A stretch of 64,000 bases of DNA from Lysinibacillus parviboronicapiens (GCF_003049575.1 NZ_PYWI01000005.1:1-64000); one strand, 5' to 3'. Counted from the first letter of the stretch, positions 8,109 through 18,662 are shown. Program-made: numbers and translations. Notes: generated by a model from the sequence alone, not told the origin.

Positions 8109-8249
8109 ACGCTGTCGCTTTCTTATTGTGCAAAAAACATTTGTCTTTGGTGTTTCCTTTTTACACAAAAAACATCTATTGCTGTCGATTTACTTTCGCA
8201 CAAAAAACAATTTGTCGCTGTCGTTTCCGTTTTGCACAAAAAACCATTG
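8109..8249. repeat. Four-copy 35-bp tandem repeat upstream of nusB
   Basis: Four units start at 8109, 8144, 8179 and 8215, each 35-36 bp. The shared plan is GCTGTCG, then a T-rich stretch, then GCACAAAAAACA. Copies differ at several places, so this is an old array. CACAAAAAAC is the best conserved part. It lies 135 bp before nusB and codes for nothing credible on either strand. Confidence 0.75.
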
Positions 8250-8383
8250 ATTAAGAAAGTTAAAATAAGCAGAAAGTTGCTTGAAAAAGGTTTCAGATTA
8301 TTGAAAACTTGCTTGAAATCGTGTTTCTCACACGAATTTATGCTATTATAAACCTTAATGCCACTTAAGAAGGAGAGCTTTAC

Positions 8384-8764
8384 ATGAAACGACATGAAGC
8401 ACGCGAAAAAGCGTTGCAAGTTTTGTTTCAGCTAGACAATACCGATCTAACAGTCGAAGAAGCAATGGGACATATTAAAGGTCAACCGACAAATGCTTTC
8501 TACGAAAAGATTGCAAATGGAACAGCTGAAAATTTGGAGGAAATCGATGCGGCCCTTGCGCAGCATCTAGAAAAGTGGTCACTTGCCCGTCTACCGAAAA
8601 TTGAAAGAACAGTGTTACGTTTAGCTGTATATGAACTTTTATACATGCCAGAAACACCAAAAAGAGTAGTACTTAACGAAGCAATCGAGTTATGCAAAAC
8701 ATTTGGCGACGAGGGATCGTCGAAATTTGTTAATGGCGTACTTTCTAAATTTACAGAACAATAA
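8384..8764 (+). CDS. nusB: Transcription antitermination factor NusB
   Basis: This 126-residue all-helical RNA-binding protein works with NusE (S10) on boxA sequences in rRNA transcripts to prevent early termination. The N-terminal MKRHEAREKALQVLFQLD and the WSLARLPKIERTVLRLAVYEL block are typical NusB signatures. Length matches the family (131 in B. subtilis). ATG at 8384 has an AAGGAGAG site. folD follows after 34 bp, probably in one transcript. Confidence 0.95.
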   Translation: MKRHEAREKALQVLFQLDNTDLTVEEAMGHIKGQPTNAFYEKIANGTAENLEEIDAALAQHLEKWSLARLPKIERTVLRLAVYELLYMPETPKRVVLNEAIELCKTFGDEGSSKFVNGVLSKFTEQ

Positions 8765-8798
8765 AAACGTGTTGTATTGGAAGGAGTAACATAGGTTT

Positions 8799-9665
8799 AT
8801 GTCAAGTGCAATTATTAATGGTAAAGAAATTGGTCAAGAAATTCGTAATTCTGTAGCAGAGCGTGTAGCTCGTTTAAAAGAACAAGGATTAACACCAGGC
8901 TTAGCGGTTGTATTAGTTGGGGACAACCAAGCTTCTGCTACATATGTTAAAAACAAGCAAAAGTCTTGTGAAGCAATTGGTATGTTTTCTGAACTAGTAA
9001 AATTACCAGAAACAACTACGCAAGAAGAATTACTAGCGCAAATCGAATTATTAAATGAACGTGAAGATATTCACGGTATTTTAGTACAATTACCACTACC
9101 AAAACATATTGATGAGGATACGGTTATTGCGACAATCGCTGTTGAAAAAGACGTAGATGGCTTCTCACCAGTAAGTGTTGGGAAAATGATGCTTGGCCAA
9201 GAAACTTTTTTACCATGTACGCCGTTTGGTGTTATGAAGCTTCTTGAATATTCAGGAATTGAAATTGCAGGAAAGCATGCGGTCATTGTCGGCCGTAGTC
9301 ATATCGTAGGGAAACCTATGGGACAATTGCTATTGCAAAAGGATGCAACAGTGACATACACGCATTCAAAAACACCTGATTTACCTTCATTTACTAAACA
9401 AGCGGATATTTTAATTGCAGCAGTTGGACGTGCAAACTTTATTACGAAGGAGCATGTCAAAGAAGGTGCAGTTGTTATTGATGTTGGTATTAACCGCGAT
9501 GAAAATAACAAACTATGCGGTGACGTAAACTTTTCAGATGTGGATGGCATTGCGTCACATATTACACCAGTACCAGGTGGTGTAGGGCCAATGACTATCA
9601 CAATGTTACTTTTCAACACAGTGCAAGCAGCAGAATATACGCTTGCCAGTAAAGTACAACAATAA
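8799..9665 (+). CDS. folD: Bifunctional methylenetetrahydrofolate dehydrogenase/cyclohydrolase
   Basis: This 288-residue FolD interconverts 5,10-methylene- and 10-formyl-tetrahydrofolate using NADP, supplying one-carbon units for purines. It shows the catalytic [13 protein letters not shown] block near residue 50, QLPLPKHID near 98, and the nucleotide-binding GRSHIVGKP near 165. PGGVGPMTI lies close to the C-terminus. The ATG has AAGGAG 12 bases upstream. Gene order nusB-folD matches B. subtilis, but the next gene, uppP, is inserted before xseA. Confidence 0.95.
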   Translation: MSSAIINGKEIGQEIRNSVAERVARLKEQGLTPGLAVVLVGDNQASATYVKNKQKSCEAIGMFSELVKLPETTTQEELLAQIELLNEREDIHGILVQLPLPKHIDEDTVIATIAVEKDVDGFSPVSVGKMMLGQETFLPCTPFGVMKLLEYSGIEIAGKHAVIVGRSHIVGKPMGQLLLQKDATVTYTHSKTPDLPSFTKQADILIAAVGRANFITKEHVKEGAVVIDVGINRDENNKLCGDVNFSDVDGIASHITPVPGGVGPMTITMLLFNTVQAAEYTLASKVQQ

Positions 9666-9742
9666 CAGGTGAGAATTTTCTTCCCTGGCGTTTTTAGAAA
9701 ACTAAACAAAAAAATAGTTCAAGGCGAAATGAAAATACTATT

Positions 9743-9782
9743 TAAAGAGCATGTCTCATAAATTGAGATATGCTCTTTTTTG
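9743..9782 (+). terminator. Terminator after folD
   Basis: The arms AAAGAGCATGTCTCA and TGAGATATGCTCTTT are followed by a T-run. Confidence 0.85.
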
Positions 9783-9859
9783 TGCGAACCTTTAAGACGG
9801 ACTCAACGTCTAATTTAAAGTTTGCGTTATACAATACATCCTAAATATGGAGGGTATTA

Positions 9860-10675
9860 ATGGAAAATTTAGATATAATGCTTATTTTGAAGCATATTAT
9901 TATTGGACTTGTCCAAGGATTCACGGAGCCAATTCCCGTATCGTCTAGTGGTCATGTCCTCATTGCTAGTGAAATTCTTGGTCTAGGTGATCAAGGCTTT
10001 ACTTTTGCGATTTTAACGAATACGGCGTCATTATTAGCCATTGTCTATATTTATCGCGAAGATATAGTACGCCTTATTACGAATTTTTTCCTTTATATCA
10101 AAACGCATGAGAGACGATATAAAGCGGATTTTCGCTTTGCTCTATACATTGTTATTGGTTCCATTCCAGCTGGTGTATTAGGCGTTTTATTAAGTGATGT
10201 CATTGCAGACAATATAAGCATGACGACCATTGCTATGATGTTATTTGTAACTGGGATTGCACTTTGGTTAATTCGTAATATGCGCGGTACGAAGAAGGAT
10301 GCTGATTTGAGTGTGAAAGATGCAATTATAGTAGGGCTTGGTCAAGCTGTTGCATTAACGCCTGGTATTAGTCGCTCAGGTGCAACAATTATTTCAGCCA
10401 TTGCAGTTGGCATGAGACAGGACACAGCTTTACGCTTCTCGTTCATGCTCTATATTCCAGTCAGTCTCGGTGGCGTCGTACTTGGGATTACAGATTTTTT
10501 AGATGAGCCAAATAAAGGTGCTTTAGCGGTTCCTTATGCAGCGACATTTATTGCCACACTATTTATGACATACTTTGCAATGCGCTGGTTTATGGGCATT
10601 ATGAAAAGTGGCAAGCTTAGTTACTTTACCTATTATTGTTTTATTGTCGGTATATTATTGTTGATTTTCTATTAA
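9860..10675 (+). CDS. uppP: Undecaprenyl-diphosphatase, UppP/BacA family
   Basis: This 271-residue polytopic membrane enzyme dephosphorylates undecaprenyl diphosphate to recycle the lipid carrier of cell-wall synthesis; overproduction gives bacitracin resistance in known members. The two signature blocks are present: GFTEPIPVSSSGH (about residues 20-32, with the catalytic Glu) and TPGISRSGAT (about 172-181, with the catalytic Arg). It sits alone between two terminators, an insertion relative to the B. subtilis folD-xseA order. Confidence 0.92.
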   Translation: MENLDIMLILKHIIIGLVQGFTEPIPVSSSGHVLIASEILGLGDQGFTFAILTNTASLLAIVYIYREDIVRLITNFFLYIKTHERRYKADFRFALYIVIGSIPAGVLGVLLSDVIADNISMTTIAMMLFVTGIALWLIRNMRGTKKDADLSVKDAIIVGLGQAVALTPGISRSGATIISAIAVGMRQDTALRFSFMLYIPVSLGGVVLGITDFLDEPNKGALAVPYAATFIATLFMTYFAMRWFMGIMKSGKLSYFTYYCFIVGILLLIFY

Positions 10676-10680
10676 ATCCT

Positions 10681-10720
10681 TTGCCGCATGACGATACTCT
10701 CGTTATGCGGCTTTATCTTT
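10681..10720 (+). terminator. Terminator after uppP
   Basis: GCCGCATGACG and CGTTATGCGGC form a hairpin five bases after the uppP stop, with a modest T-rich tail. Confidence 0.7.
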
Positions 10721-10867
10721 TCGTTCGTCAATAAATTTTTATTATATACTTTTAAGACTGGCCTTTTTTCTTACGAAACTGCATTTATACAGGTCAGGCA
10801 CAATAAAAAATGTTATGATAGGTGTAGTTTTGTGAAAAACTTGATTCTAGTAAAGGAGCCGAATAAA

Positions 10868-12220
10868 ATGTCATCAGCTTCTTATTTAACTGTAAAAGCA
10901 TTAACAAAATATATTAAACGAAAATTTGATGCTGACCCACATCTACGTGAGGTTTATGTCAAGGGAGAGCTATCAAATGTCAAGGTACATCAGTCAGGGC
11001 ATATTTACTTTACGTTGAAGGATGACGGTGCACGTATTGCGGCAACGATGTTTAAAACAGCAGCATCTAGACTAGCATTTGAGCCAAAGGATGGCATGCA
11101 GGTATTTATCCGAGGAGATGTAAACGTTTACGAAGGTTATGGTACATATCAATTATATGTGCAGGAAATGCAACCAGATGGAATCGGCAGCTTATTTGTT
11201 GCCTATAACCAACTTAAGGAACAGTTACAAAAAGAAGGACTTTTTAAAACTGAATGGAAGCAGTCGATACCGAAGTTTCCAGAAAAAATTGGTATCTTAA
11301 CGTCCACAACGGGAGCGGCGATTCGAGATATTTGTACAACGTTGAAACGTCGATATCCGCTTGCTGAAATTTTGATTTATCCAACACTTGTGCAAGGAGC
11401 ACAGGCCGCTCCAAGTATTGTCCAAAGTATTGAACGTGCTAATCGGGATGCAAGTTGTGACGTATTGCTTGTTGGTCGTGGTGGAGGTTCCATTGAGGAT
11501 TTATGGGCATTTAATGAGGAGATGGTTGCACGTGCAATCTTTGAAAGTCGTATACCCATCATCAGTGCAGTTGGTCATGAAACCGATACAACGATAGCTG
11601 ATTATGTCGCAGATTTGCGGGCACCCACACCAACAGCAGCGGCTGAAATGGCCGTGCCAGATCAACAGGAATTATTCCAGCGTGTACTTGCTCAGAAGTC
11701 GCAACTTCATCAAATTGTGAGAGCGCAACTTATGACAGAACGACAACGTCTAAATAAGCTCCAACAGTCTTATCCACTATCGATGCCGGAGAGATTGTAT
11801 CGTCCATTTACAGAAAAACTAGCACAGCTTGAGTCGGGTTTGCAAAAAGCAATGCAGGTTGACTTAATGAAAAAAGCTGCACAGCTTCAAAAACTAAACA
11901 GTGCTGTAGAACAGCAATCACCGAAAAAAGCATTAGCATTCCATCAAAAAGAACTGGCAACACGCGTCCATCAGCTAACACGTTCGGCAACACATTTTGT
12001 AACGAAGCAAAAGCAACAATTCGAGGCATCTGTCCGAACACTTGAAGCATTAAATCCACTTGCTATTTTAACAAGGGGTTTTACGGTTGCTTATAAAGAT
12101 GACAAAATGTTGAAATCGTCAGCTAACTTAAAGCAGAAAGATCAGCTAACACTTTCCTTCCATGATGGGAAAGTACTTGCTGAAGTGACTAATGTCTTGC
12201 CAAATAATGAGGAGGAATAG
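10868..12220 (+). CDS. xseA: Exodeoxyribonuclease VII large subunit
   Basis: This 450-residue catalytic subunit of exonuclease VII degrades single-stranded DNA from both ends in repair. It has the N-terminal OB-fold (LREVYVKGELSNVK near residue 25), the catalytic block with VGRGGGSIEDLWAFN near 200 and GHETDTTIADYVADLRAPTP near 236, and a long coiled coil that binds XseB. I choose ATG at 10868, with AAGGAG at 10853; the longer open frame upstream has no ribosome site. xseB starts 3 bp after the stop. Confidence 0.95.
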   Translation: MSSASYLTVKALTKYIKRKFDADPHLREVYVKGELSNVKVHQSGHIYFTLKDDGARIAATMFKTAASRLAFEPKDGMQVFIRGDVNVYEGYGTYQLYVQEMQPDGIGSLFVAYNQLKEQLQKEGLFKTEWKQSIPKFPEKIGILTSTTGAAIRDICTTLKRRYPLAEILIYPTLVQGAQAAPSIVQSIERANRDASCDVLLVGRGGGSIEDLWAFNEEMVARAIFESRIPIISAVGHETDTTIADYVADLRAPTPTAAAEMAVPDQQELFQRVLAQKSQLHQIVRAQLMTERQRLNKLQQSYPLSMPERLYRPFTEKLAQLESGLQKAMQVDLMKKAAQLQKLNSAVEQQSPKKALAFHQKELATRVHQLTRSATHFVTKQKQQFEASVRTLEALNPLAILTRGFTVAYKDDKMLKSSANLKQKDQLTLSFHDGKVLAEVTNVLPNNEEE

Positions 12221-12222
12221 AT

Positions 12223-12456
12223 GTGGCGAAGAAACAACAAACATTCGCAGAAGCAATGACGGAACTGGAGGAAATTGTCCGTCAGTTAGAGCAAGGGGAT
12301 GTACCATTAGAAAATGCAATTGATTTATATAAGCAAGGTATGGAGCTTTCACAATTTTGCCATAGTAAGCTGCAACACGCAGAAGAACAGTTAATTTCGA
12401 TTGTTCAAGAAACAGGAGAAACGACAGCATTTGATCCGCTAAAGGGAGAGAACTAA
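12223..12456 (+). CDS. xseB: Exodeoxyribonuclease VII small subunit
   Basis: This 77-residue helical protein binds the coiled coil of XseA. FAEAMTELEEIVRQLEQGD and PLENAIDLYKQGMEL are typical XseB text. The start is GTG at 12223 behind GGAGGA inside the end of xseA; the gene is followed after 3 bp by ispA, so xseA-xseB-ispA form one operon as in B. subtilis. Confidence 0.95.
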   Translation: MAKKQQTFAEAMTELEEIVRQLEQGDVPLENAIDLYKQGMELSQFCHSKLQHAEEQLISIVQETGETTAFDPLKGEN

Positions 12457-12459
12457 TCA

Positions 12460-13341
12460 ATGAACGAGCAATTAAAACATTTTATTGAAAGCAATACACC
12501 ACAAGTAGAAGCTGAAATGTTCGCACTTGTTGAAAAAATTGATGCACCGGCCGATTTAAAGGAATCGATGCTCTATTCTTTACAAGCAGGAGGCAAGCGC
12601 ATTCGTCCGCTTTTCGTATTAGCAGTATTAGAATTGTTTGCGAAAGACAAAGAGCACGGACTTACTGTAGGTGCGGTTATTGAAATGATTCATACGTATT
12701 CTTTGATTCATGATGACCTACCAAGTATGGATAATGATGATTTCCGTCGAGGTAAGCCAACGAATCATAAGGTATTTGGTGAGGCACTTGCCACACTTGC
12801 AGGTGATGCATTAAATACATTAGCTTTCGGAATTTTAGCGCGTCTGGATTTATCTGCGGAAAAACGAATTGAACTAGTGAATCTGTTAAGTGTAGCAGCT
12901 GGTGCAGAAGGTATGGTTGGCGGTCAAGTACTGGACATGGAAGGTGAGAAACGCCAGTTAAACCTAACAGAGCTTGAGCATGTCCATGTCAATAAAACAG
13001 GTGCGTTATTACGATTTAGTATTGAATCAGGGGCCGTATTAGCGGATGTCTCCGAAGAAGACCGTGCAACTTTAAAGGAATACGCCCATCATATAGGCCT
13101 TGCTTTCCAAATTCAAGACGACATTTTAGATATTGAGGGAACAACAGAGGAACTAGGTAAAACAGCAGGGAAAGATGTAGCGAGTAATAAAAGCACATAT
13201 CCGGCATTGTTAACGTTAGATGGAGCAAAAGATAAACTTGACGAGCATTATCAACTTGCTATTGCTGCACTAGAGAGATTACATGTAAATGCAAGCTTAC
13301 TACATGAGTTCGCAACGTATATTGTTCATCGTAAAAACTAA
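12460..13341 (+). CDS. ispA: Farnesyl diphosphate synthase
   Basis: This 293-residue trans-prenyl transferase condenses isopentenyl and allylic diphosphates to farnesyl diphosphate. The first Asp-rich motif DDLPSMDNDD lies near residue 85 and the second, DDILD, near 220. LQAGGKRIRP near residue 45 binds the substrate diphosphate. It shares an operon with xseAB and precedes dxs, so isoprenoid genes are neighbours, as in B. subtilis (yqiD). Confidence 0.93.
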   Translation: MNEQLKHFIESNTPQVEAEMFALVEKIDAPADLKESMLYSLQAGGKRIRPLFVLAVLELFAKDKEHGLTVGAVIEMIHTYSLIHDDLPSMDNDDFRRGKPTNHKVFGEALATLAGDALNTLAFGILARLDLSAEKRIELVNLLSVAAGAEGMVGGQVLDMEGEKRQLNLTELEHVHVNKTGALLRFSIESGAVLADVSEEDRATLKEYAHHIGLAFQIQDDILDIEGTTEELGKTAGKDVASNKSTYPALLTLDGAKDKLDEHYQLAIAALERLHVNASLLHEFATYIVHRKN

Positions 13342-13448
13342 GAGAAAAACAAGGCTTTATAGGCAAAGAATATGCTAGAATAGGTGGGGACGTTTGCCAA
13401 TGTGTAAACAAGAAAGTGTTCGTACTTTTAGCATAATGATAACACTGT

Positions 13449-13454
13449 TATAAT
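13449..13454 (+). promoter_or_regulatory. Probable -10 element for dxs
   Basis: A consensus TATAAT lies about 52 bp before the dxs start; the -35 position (TTTTAG at 13426) is poor. It suggests dxs-tlyA has its own promoter. Confidence 0.4.
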
Positions 13455-13505
13455 GGTGGAAACACGATTGCGGTGAATAATTTATTGAAAAGGTGTGTGA
13501 GAAAG

Positions 13506-15407
13506 GTGGATTTAAACAAGATCTCTAGTCCATCCTTTTTAAAAAACTTAAATAAGAAGGAACTTGAACAGCTTGCAAAAGACATTCGAGCCTTCTTAAT
13601 CGAAAAATGTTCTGTCACAGGTGGTCATATTGGACCAAACCTAGGCGTTGTGGAGCTAACGATTATGCTTCATAAAATGTTTGACAGTCCACAAGATAAG
13701 TTTTTATGGGATGTTGGCCACCAAGCTTACGTGCATAAAATTTTGACAGGTCGCGCTAGTCAATTTGATACATTACGTCAGTTCAAAGGGCTTTGTGGAT
13801 TTCCAAAGCTTGTGGAGAGTGAACATGATGAATGGGAAACAGGTCATAGCTCGACTTCATTATCAGCAGCCATGGGTATGGCAGCAGCACGTGATATAAA
13901 AAACGAAAAAAACTTTGTTGTGCCTATTATTGGGGACGGCGCCTTAACAGGCGGTATGGCACTTGAAGCGTTAAATCATATCGGTCACGCAAAAACAAAC
14001 ATGATTGTCATTTTAAATGATAATGAAATGTCAATTGCACCAAATGTTGGTGCCTTGCATAATGTACTTGGGCGTATGCGTACTGCTAAGGAATATTCAA
14101 AAGCCAAGGAAGAATTAGAATCCTTAATCAATAAAATCCCTGTTCTTGGTGGTAAGCTTGCTTCAACCGCGGAACGTTTAAAAGATAGCTTGAAATATTT
14201 AGTAGTATCAGGTGTATTCTTTGAAGAATTGGGCTTTAAATATTTAGGACCAATTGATGGTCATGATTTTGAAGCACTTGAAACGACGTTATCGTATGCT
14301 AAAAAGGTAAAAGGCCCTGTACTTTTGCATGTTATTACGAAAAAGGGCAAAGGCTACAAGCCGGCTGAGGATGATACGATTGGTAATTGGCATGGGACAG
14401 GTCCTTATAAAATGGAGACTGGCGCATTTGTGAAATCAGAGACGAGAGGCCCTGCTTGGAGTAGTTTAATCGCGGAGACAGTTCGTAAAATTTCACATGA
14501 AGATGAGCGTATTGTCACAATTACGCCTGCGATGCCAGTTGGTTCTAAATTACAAGGTATACAGCAGGATTTCCCTAAACGTTTCTTTGATGTAGGGATA
14601 GCTGAGCAACATGCTGCCACGATGGCGGCAGGACTTGCTACACAGAAAATGAAACCTTTCTTAGCTATTTATTCAACGTTTTTACAACGTGCTTACGATC
14701 AAGTGCTCCATGATATAGCACGCCCTAATTTAAATGTCTTTATTGGTATTGATCGTGCTGGCCTAGTTGGTGCAGATGGTGAAACACACCAAGGTGTCTT
14801 TGATATTGCGTTCCTACGCCATATGCCCAATATGACAATTATGATGCCAAAGGATGAAAATGAAGGGCAGCATATGGTGAAAACTGCCATCGATTATGAT
14901 GACGGACCGATTGCGCTTCGCTATCCACGTGGCAATGGTTTAGGTGTGCCGATGGATGATGAACCAATGAGTTTGCCAATTGGTAGCTGGGAAGTATTAC
15001 GTGAAGGAAAAGACGCGGCTATTTTAACATTTGGTACGACGATTCCAATGGCGATGGAAGCGGCAAATATTTTAGCGCAACAAGGTATTGAAGTAGAAGT
15101 GGTCAATGCACGATTTATTAAACCAATGGATGAGGATATGCTGCATCGTATTTTAACGAATCGCATGCCAGTGCTTACGATTGAAGAGGCCGTATTACAA
15201 GGTGGTTTTGGTAGCGGTGTACTCGAATTTGCGCATGATCATAGTTATTTAAATGCCATTATCGATCGCATGGGGATACCAGACCAATTTATCGAGCATG
15301 GTAACGTCGACCAATTGCTCGCAGAAATTCATATGACAGCAGAAGATACAGTAGCACGTATGCATGTGTTACTACAACAAAAACAGCAAGTAGGTTTAAA
15401 TAAATAA
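13506..15407 (+). CDS. dxs: 1-deoxy-D-xylulose-5-phosphate synthase
   Basis: This 633-residue thiamine-diphosphate enzyme makes 1-deoxyxylulose 5-phosphate from pyruvate and glyceraldehyde 3-phosphate, the entry to the MEP isoprenoid pathway. It shows [17 protein letters not shown] near residue 37, the ThDP motif [16 protein letters not shown] near 145 and [15 protein letters not shown] in the second half. GTG at 13506 gives exactly the B. subtilis length (633); the open frame extends 11 codons upstream without support. It ends one base into tlyA. Confidence 0.95.
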   Translation: MDLNKISSPSFLKNLNKKELEQLAKDIRAFLIEKCSVTGGHIGPNLGVVELTIMLHKMFDSPQDKFLWDVGHQAYVHKILTGRASQFDTLRQFKGLCGFPKLVESEHDEWETGHSSTSLSAAMGMAAARDIKNEKNFVVPIIGDGALTGGMALEALNHIGHAKTNMIVILNDNEMSIAPNVGALHNVLGRMRTAKEYSKAKEELESLINKIPVLGGKLASTAERLKDSLKYLVVSGVFFEELGFKYLGPIDGHDFEALETTLSYAKKVKGPVLLHVITKKGKGYKPAEDDTIGNWHGTGPYKMETGAFVKSETRGPAWSSLIAETVRKISHEDERIVTITPAMPVGSKLQGIQQDFPKRFFDVGIAEQHAATMAAGLATQKMKPFLAIYSTFLQRAYDQVLHDIARPNLNVFIGIDRAGLVGADGETHQGVFDIAFLRHMPNMTIMMPKDENEGQHMVKTAIDYDDGPIALRYPRGNGLGVPMDDEPMSLPIGSWEVLREGKDAAILTFGTTIPMAMEAANILAQQGIEVEVVNARFIKPMDEDMLHRILTNRMPVLTIEEAVLQGGFGSGVLEFAHDHSYLNAIIDRMGIPDQFIEHGNVDQLLAEIHMTAEDTVARMHVLLQQKQQVGLNK

Positions 15408-16225
15408 TGACAAAACAACCAAAAGAACGTGTAGACATTTTACTTGTAGAGCGTGGACTAAGTGAAACACGCGAAAAGGCGAAACGCTCTATTATGGCGG
15501 GACTAGTCTTTTCCAATGAAATTCGCATTGATAAGGCAGGAGAAAAAATTGCTATTGATGCACCGCTCCAAGTAAAAGGTTCTGATTTAAAATATGTCAG
15601 CCGTGGTGGCTTGAAACTAGAAAAAGCACTACAAATTTTTGATATGTCTGTAGAAGGTAAGCTGATGCTCGACATCGGCTCCTCTACAGGAGGCTTTACA
15701 GATTGTGCCTTACAAAATGGTGCAAGACATTGTTATGCACTTGATGTAGGCTCGAATCAGCTTGCATGGAAAATCCGCTCTGATGAACGTGTAACTGTTA
15801 TGGAAAAAACAAACTTTCGCTATACGACGGCGGCTGATTTAACAGAGGGATTGCCGGAATTTGCTACAATAGATGTCAGCTTCATTTCATTATCGTTAAT
15901 TTTGCCAGTTTTAAAAACGGTATTAATGCCTGGCGGTGATATAATGGCGCTTGTGAAGCCACAGTTTGAAGCAGGGAAAGAAAATGTGGGCAAAAAGGGT
16001 ATTGTACGTGATAAAAAGGTACACCTTGATGTCTTAGAAAAGACTGCTAAAATGGCAACTGAGGTTGGATTTGTTGTCAAGGATGCATCGTTTTCGCCAA
16101 TCACGGGTGGCGAAGGAAACATTGAATTTTTATTCCATTTAGTTAATCCAATTACCACAGAAGAAATTCCTGCGTATACAGCTTTTAATGCACTCGTTGA
16201 AGAAGCGCATAGTGCACTAAAATAA
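15407..16225 (+). CDS. tlyA: TlyA-family rRNA methyltransferase
   Basis: This 272-residue protein has an N-terminal S4 RNA-binding domain (about 6-65, ERVDILLVERGLSETREKAK) and an FtsJ-like methyltransferase domain with DIGSSTGGFTDC near residue 89. It corresponds to B. subtilis YqxC. TlyA proteins methylate rRNA cytidines on the 2'-O position in mycobacteria; the target here is inferred. Its ATG shares a base with the dxs stop, so expression is coupled. Confidence 0.9.
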   Translation: MTKQPKERVDILLVERGLSETREKAKRSIMAGLVFSNEIRIDKAGEKIAIDAPLQVKGSDLKYVSRGGLKLEKALQIFDMSVEGKLMLDIGSSTGGFTDCALQNGARHCYALDVGSNQLAWKIRSDERVTVMEKTNFRYTTAADLTEGLPEFATIDVSFISLSLILPVLKTVLMPGGDIMALVKPQFEAGKENVGKKGIVRDKKVHLDVLEKTAKMATEVGFVVKDASFSPITGGEGNIEFLFHLVNPITTEEIPAYTAFNALVEEAHSALK

Positions 16226-16257
16226 CACGTGCTCGCTCGTAGAGCCGTGTTTTTTCT
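16224..16257 (+). terminator. Terminator after tlyA
   Basis: Arms AACACG-GCTC and GAGC-CGTGTT, with a one-base bulge, are followed by a T-run. Confidence 0.75.
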
Positions 16258-16325
16258 TGTGCTTTTATGTGTTAGATGGTAGTGTAAATATACAAATACT
16301 TAATTATTTATAAGAGGTGAAGGAC

Positions 16326-16775
16326 ATGAATAAAGGCCAAAGACATATACGGATTAGGGATATTATTGCCAATCATGAGATTGAAACACAAGATGATTTA
16401 GTCGATTTTTTAAAAGATGCAGGCTATAATGTGACGCAAGCAACAGTATCACGTGATATTAAAGAACTGCACCTTGTAAAGGTGCCATTGCAAGATGGAC
16501 GCTATAAATATAGCTTACCCGCGGACCAGCGATTCAATCCTGTCCAAAAATTACACCGAGCATTAGCAGATGCTTTTATCAGCATTGATGGCGCTTCGCA
16601 TTTTTTAGTCATGAAGGCACTTCCTGGTAATGCTAATGCCATTGCGTCACTACTTGACCATTTAGATTGGCCAGAAATTTTAGGAACTATTTCTGGGGAT
16701 GATACAATTTTAATCATTTGTCGCGATGAAAATGAGCGTGAAAATACAAAAAATCGCTTGTTAGAAATGCTATAA
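16326..16775 (+). CDS. argR: Arginine repressor ArgR/AhrC
   Basis: This 149-residue protein is nearly colinear with B. subtilis AhrC. It has an N-terminal winged helix ([16 protein letters not shown] near residue 40), the [10 protein letters not shown] linker, and a C-terminal arginine-binding and hexamerisation domain with [10 protein letters not shown] near 128. It represses arginine synthesis and activates catabolism. ATG at 16326 lies behind GAGGTGAAGGA; an upstream GTG falls within the ribosome site and is rejected. Confidence 0.96.
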   Translation: MNKGQRHIRIRDIIANHEIETQDDLVDFLKDAGYNVTQATVSRDIKELHLVKVPLQDGRYKYSLPADQRFNPVQKLHRALADAFISIDGASHFLVMKALPGNANAIASLLDHLDWPEILGTISGDDTILIICRDENERENTKNRLLEML

Positions 16776-16918
16776 TTGCAAATTTAATCGCTGGGTCCCT
16801 AATTGTTAGTTGAACGAATGGGTGCTTGATTTTCCACTGTCTTCGTTTTAAAATGAAAGACTTAATAGTAACACCAGTTAGTAATAACAGGGTGAATTTG
16901 ATACAGAGGTGACATTTT

Positions 16919-18619
16919 GTGTTAAGAGAGCTTAGTATTCGCAACTTTGCCATCATTGAGGATTTAACAGTCAGTTTTTCAGATGGTTTAACGGTGTTAA
17001 CAGGTGAAACAGGAGCAGGAAAATCAATTATTATTGATGCGGTGCATTTGCTTGCTGGTGGGAGAGGGAATTCAGAATTTATTCGCCATGGCGCTAAAAA
17101 AGCAGAGTTAGGTGGTTTATTTCAAATTGCTAGTCCTGCACACCCTGTATACAAAAAATTAGATGATGCTGGTATTGAAATAGAAGAAGATACCATTATT
17201 TTACGTCGTGATTTAAATGACACCGGAAAAAGTATTTGTCGTGTAAATGGCAAGCTTGTGCCATTATCTGTTTTACGTGATGTTGGTGCCAGTCTTATTG
17301 ATATTCATGGACAGCATGAAAACCAAGAATTAATGGATGAAAAGCAACACATTCATTTACTTGATCAATTTGCTGAGGACCAGCTTGCACCAATTCAAGA
17401 TAAGTACAGTAAGCAATATGATGAATATCGTGCATTAAAAAAAGAATTGGCATCGATTTCTATTGATGAGCAGTTAATGGCACAGCGTATTGATTTGTAC
17501 CAGTTCCAAATGAAGGAGCTAGAGGATGCAAATTTAAAGCTAGGTGAGGAAGACGATCTCCTCGATGAGCGTCGCCGTCTCATGAATTTCAATAAAATTT
17601 TTGAACGATCTAGTGCGGCCTATGAAGCCATCCAGGGCGAAACAAAGGGCCTGGATTGGATCGGCAATGCAATGGACGCATTAGAGGATGCGGCAACTAT
17701 TGATGAACAATTTAAAGAGGCTTCTGAAGCGGTTACAACCGCGTTTTATGCTTTGCAGGATGCAGCCTATCAGGTGAAAAATGTCCTTGATGAACTAGAA
17801 TTTGATCCAGCCCGATTAAATGAAGTCGAGCAACGGCTTGCACTATTACAAAACATGAAGCGTAAATATGGAGCAACTGTTGAAGATATTTTAGCCTATT
17901 ATGAAAAAATTAAAACTGAGCTAAACGAGCTATTAAATCGTGATGAAATTTTACAGGTGAAAGAACGCAAAGTACTTGAGATGGAAGAGGTTTTATATGA
18001 TTTTGCAGCTGAACTATCTAATGTACGTAAAGTAGCTGCACATGAATTAAGTGAAGCCATTATGGCTGAGTTACGTGAATTACATATGGAAAAAGCAAAG
18101 TTTATTGTAAATTTTGATGAATTATCATATTTCGATGCATATGGTAAAGATCAAGTTATATTTTATATTTCAACGAATGTTGGTGAGCCACCAAAATCTT
18201 TACCGAAAATTGCCTCTGGTGGAGAATTATCGCGTATGATGCTCGCGTTGAAGACTATTTTCTCTTCATCCAATGGTGTAACATCCATTATTTTTGATGA
18301 GGTTGATACTGGTGTAAGCGGTCGAGTGGCACAAGCCATTGCTGAAAAAATTGCTGCCGTTTCGATTAATTCTCAAGTTTTATGTATTTCACATTTACCA
18401 CAGGTGGCTGCAATGGCAGATCATCATTATTTTATAAAAAAAGAAGTCGAACATGATCGTACCTTTACGTCATTGGCAGAAATAGATACACATGCTCGTA
18501 TTGAAGAAGTAAGTCGTATGATGTCAGGTGCAGAAATTACTGACTTAACTTTACAGCATGCAACAGAGCTTTTAAACATGGCCAATGAGCGAAAAAAGCA
18601 CATGCGTAGCATAATTTAA
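16919..18619 (+). CDS. recN: DNA repair protein RecN
   Basis: This 566-residue SMC-like ATPase is recruited early to double-strand breaks. Walker A GETGAGKS lies at about residues 29-36, followed by a long helical middle. The C-terminal ABC block has SGGELSRMMLALK and Walker B IIFDEVDTG near 457. The start is GTG at 16919 after AGAGGTG. The order argR-recN-spoIVB-spo0A is conserved in Bacillus. Confidence 0.95.
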   Translation: MLRELSIRNFAIIEDLTVSFSDGLTVLTGETGAGKSIIIDAVHLLAGGRGNSEFIRHGAKKAELGGLFQIASPAHPVYKKLDDAGIEIEEDTIILRRDLNDTGKSICRVNGKLVPLSVLRDVGASLIDIHGQHENQELMDEKQHIHLLDQFAEDQLAPIQDKYSKQYDEYRALKKELASISIDEQLMAQRIDLYQFQMKELEDANLKLGEEDDLLDERRRLMNFNKIFERSSAAYEAIQGETKGLDWIGNAMDALEDAATIDEQFKEASEAVTTAFYALQDAAYQVKNVLDELEFDPARLNEVEQRLALLQNMKRKYGATVEDILAYYEKIKTELNELLNRDEILQVKERKVLEMEEVLYDFAAELSNVRKVAAHELSEAIMAELRELHMEKAKFIVNFDELSYFDAYGKDQVIFYISTNVGEPPKSLPKIASGGELSRMMLALKTIFSSSNGVTSIIFDEVDTGVSGRVAQAIAEKIAAVSINSQVLCISHLPQVAAMADHHYFIKKEVEHDRTFTSLAEIDTHARIEEVSRMMSGAEITDLTLQHATELLNMANERKKHMRSII

Positions 18620-18621
18620 AA

Positions 18622-18662
18622 AAAATCCAGAAACGATTTCAAGTGTTTCTGGGTTTTTTTCA
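18622..18662 (+). terminator. Terminator after recN
   Basis: CCAGAAAC and GTTTCTGG flank a ten-base loop and are followed by an eight-T run. Confidence 0.85.

Noticed and set aside
9299..9709. 136-codon minus-strand frame opposite folD
   Set aside because: Antisense to folD, no recognisable domain and no ribosome site; a shadow of codon bias.
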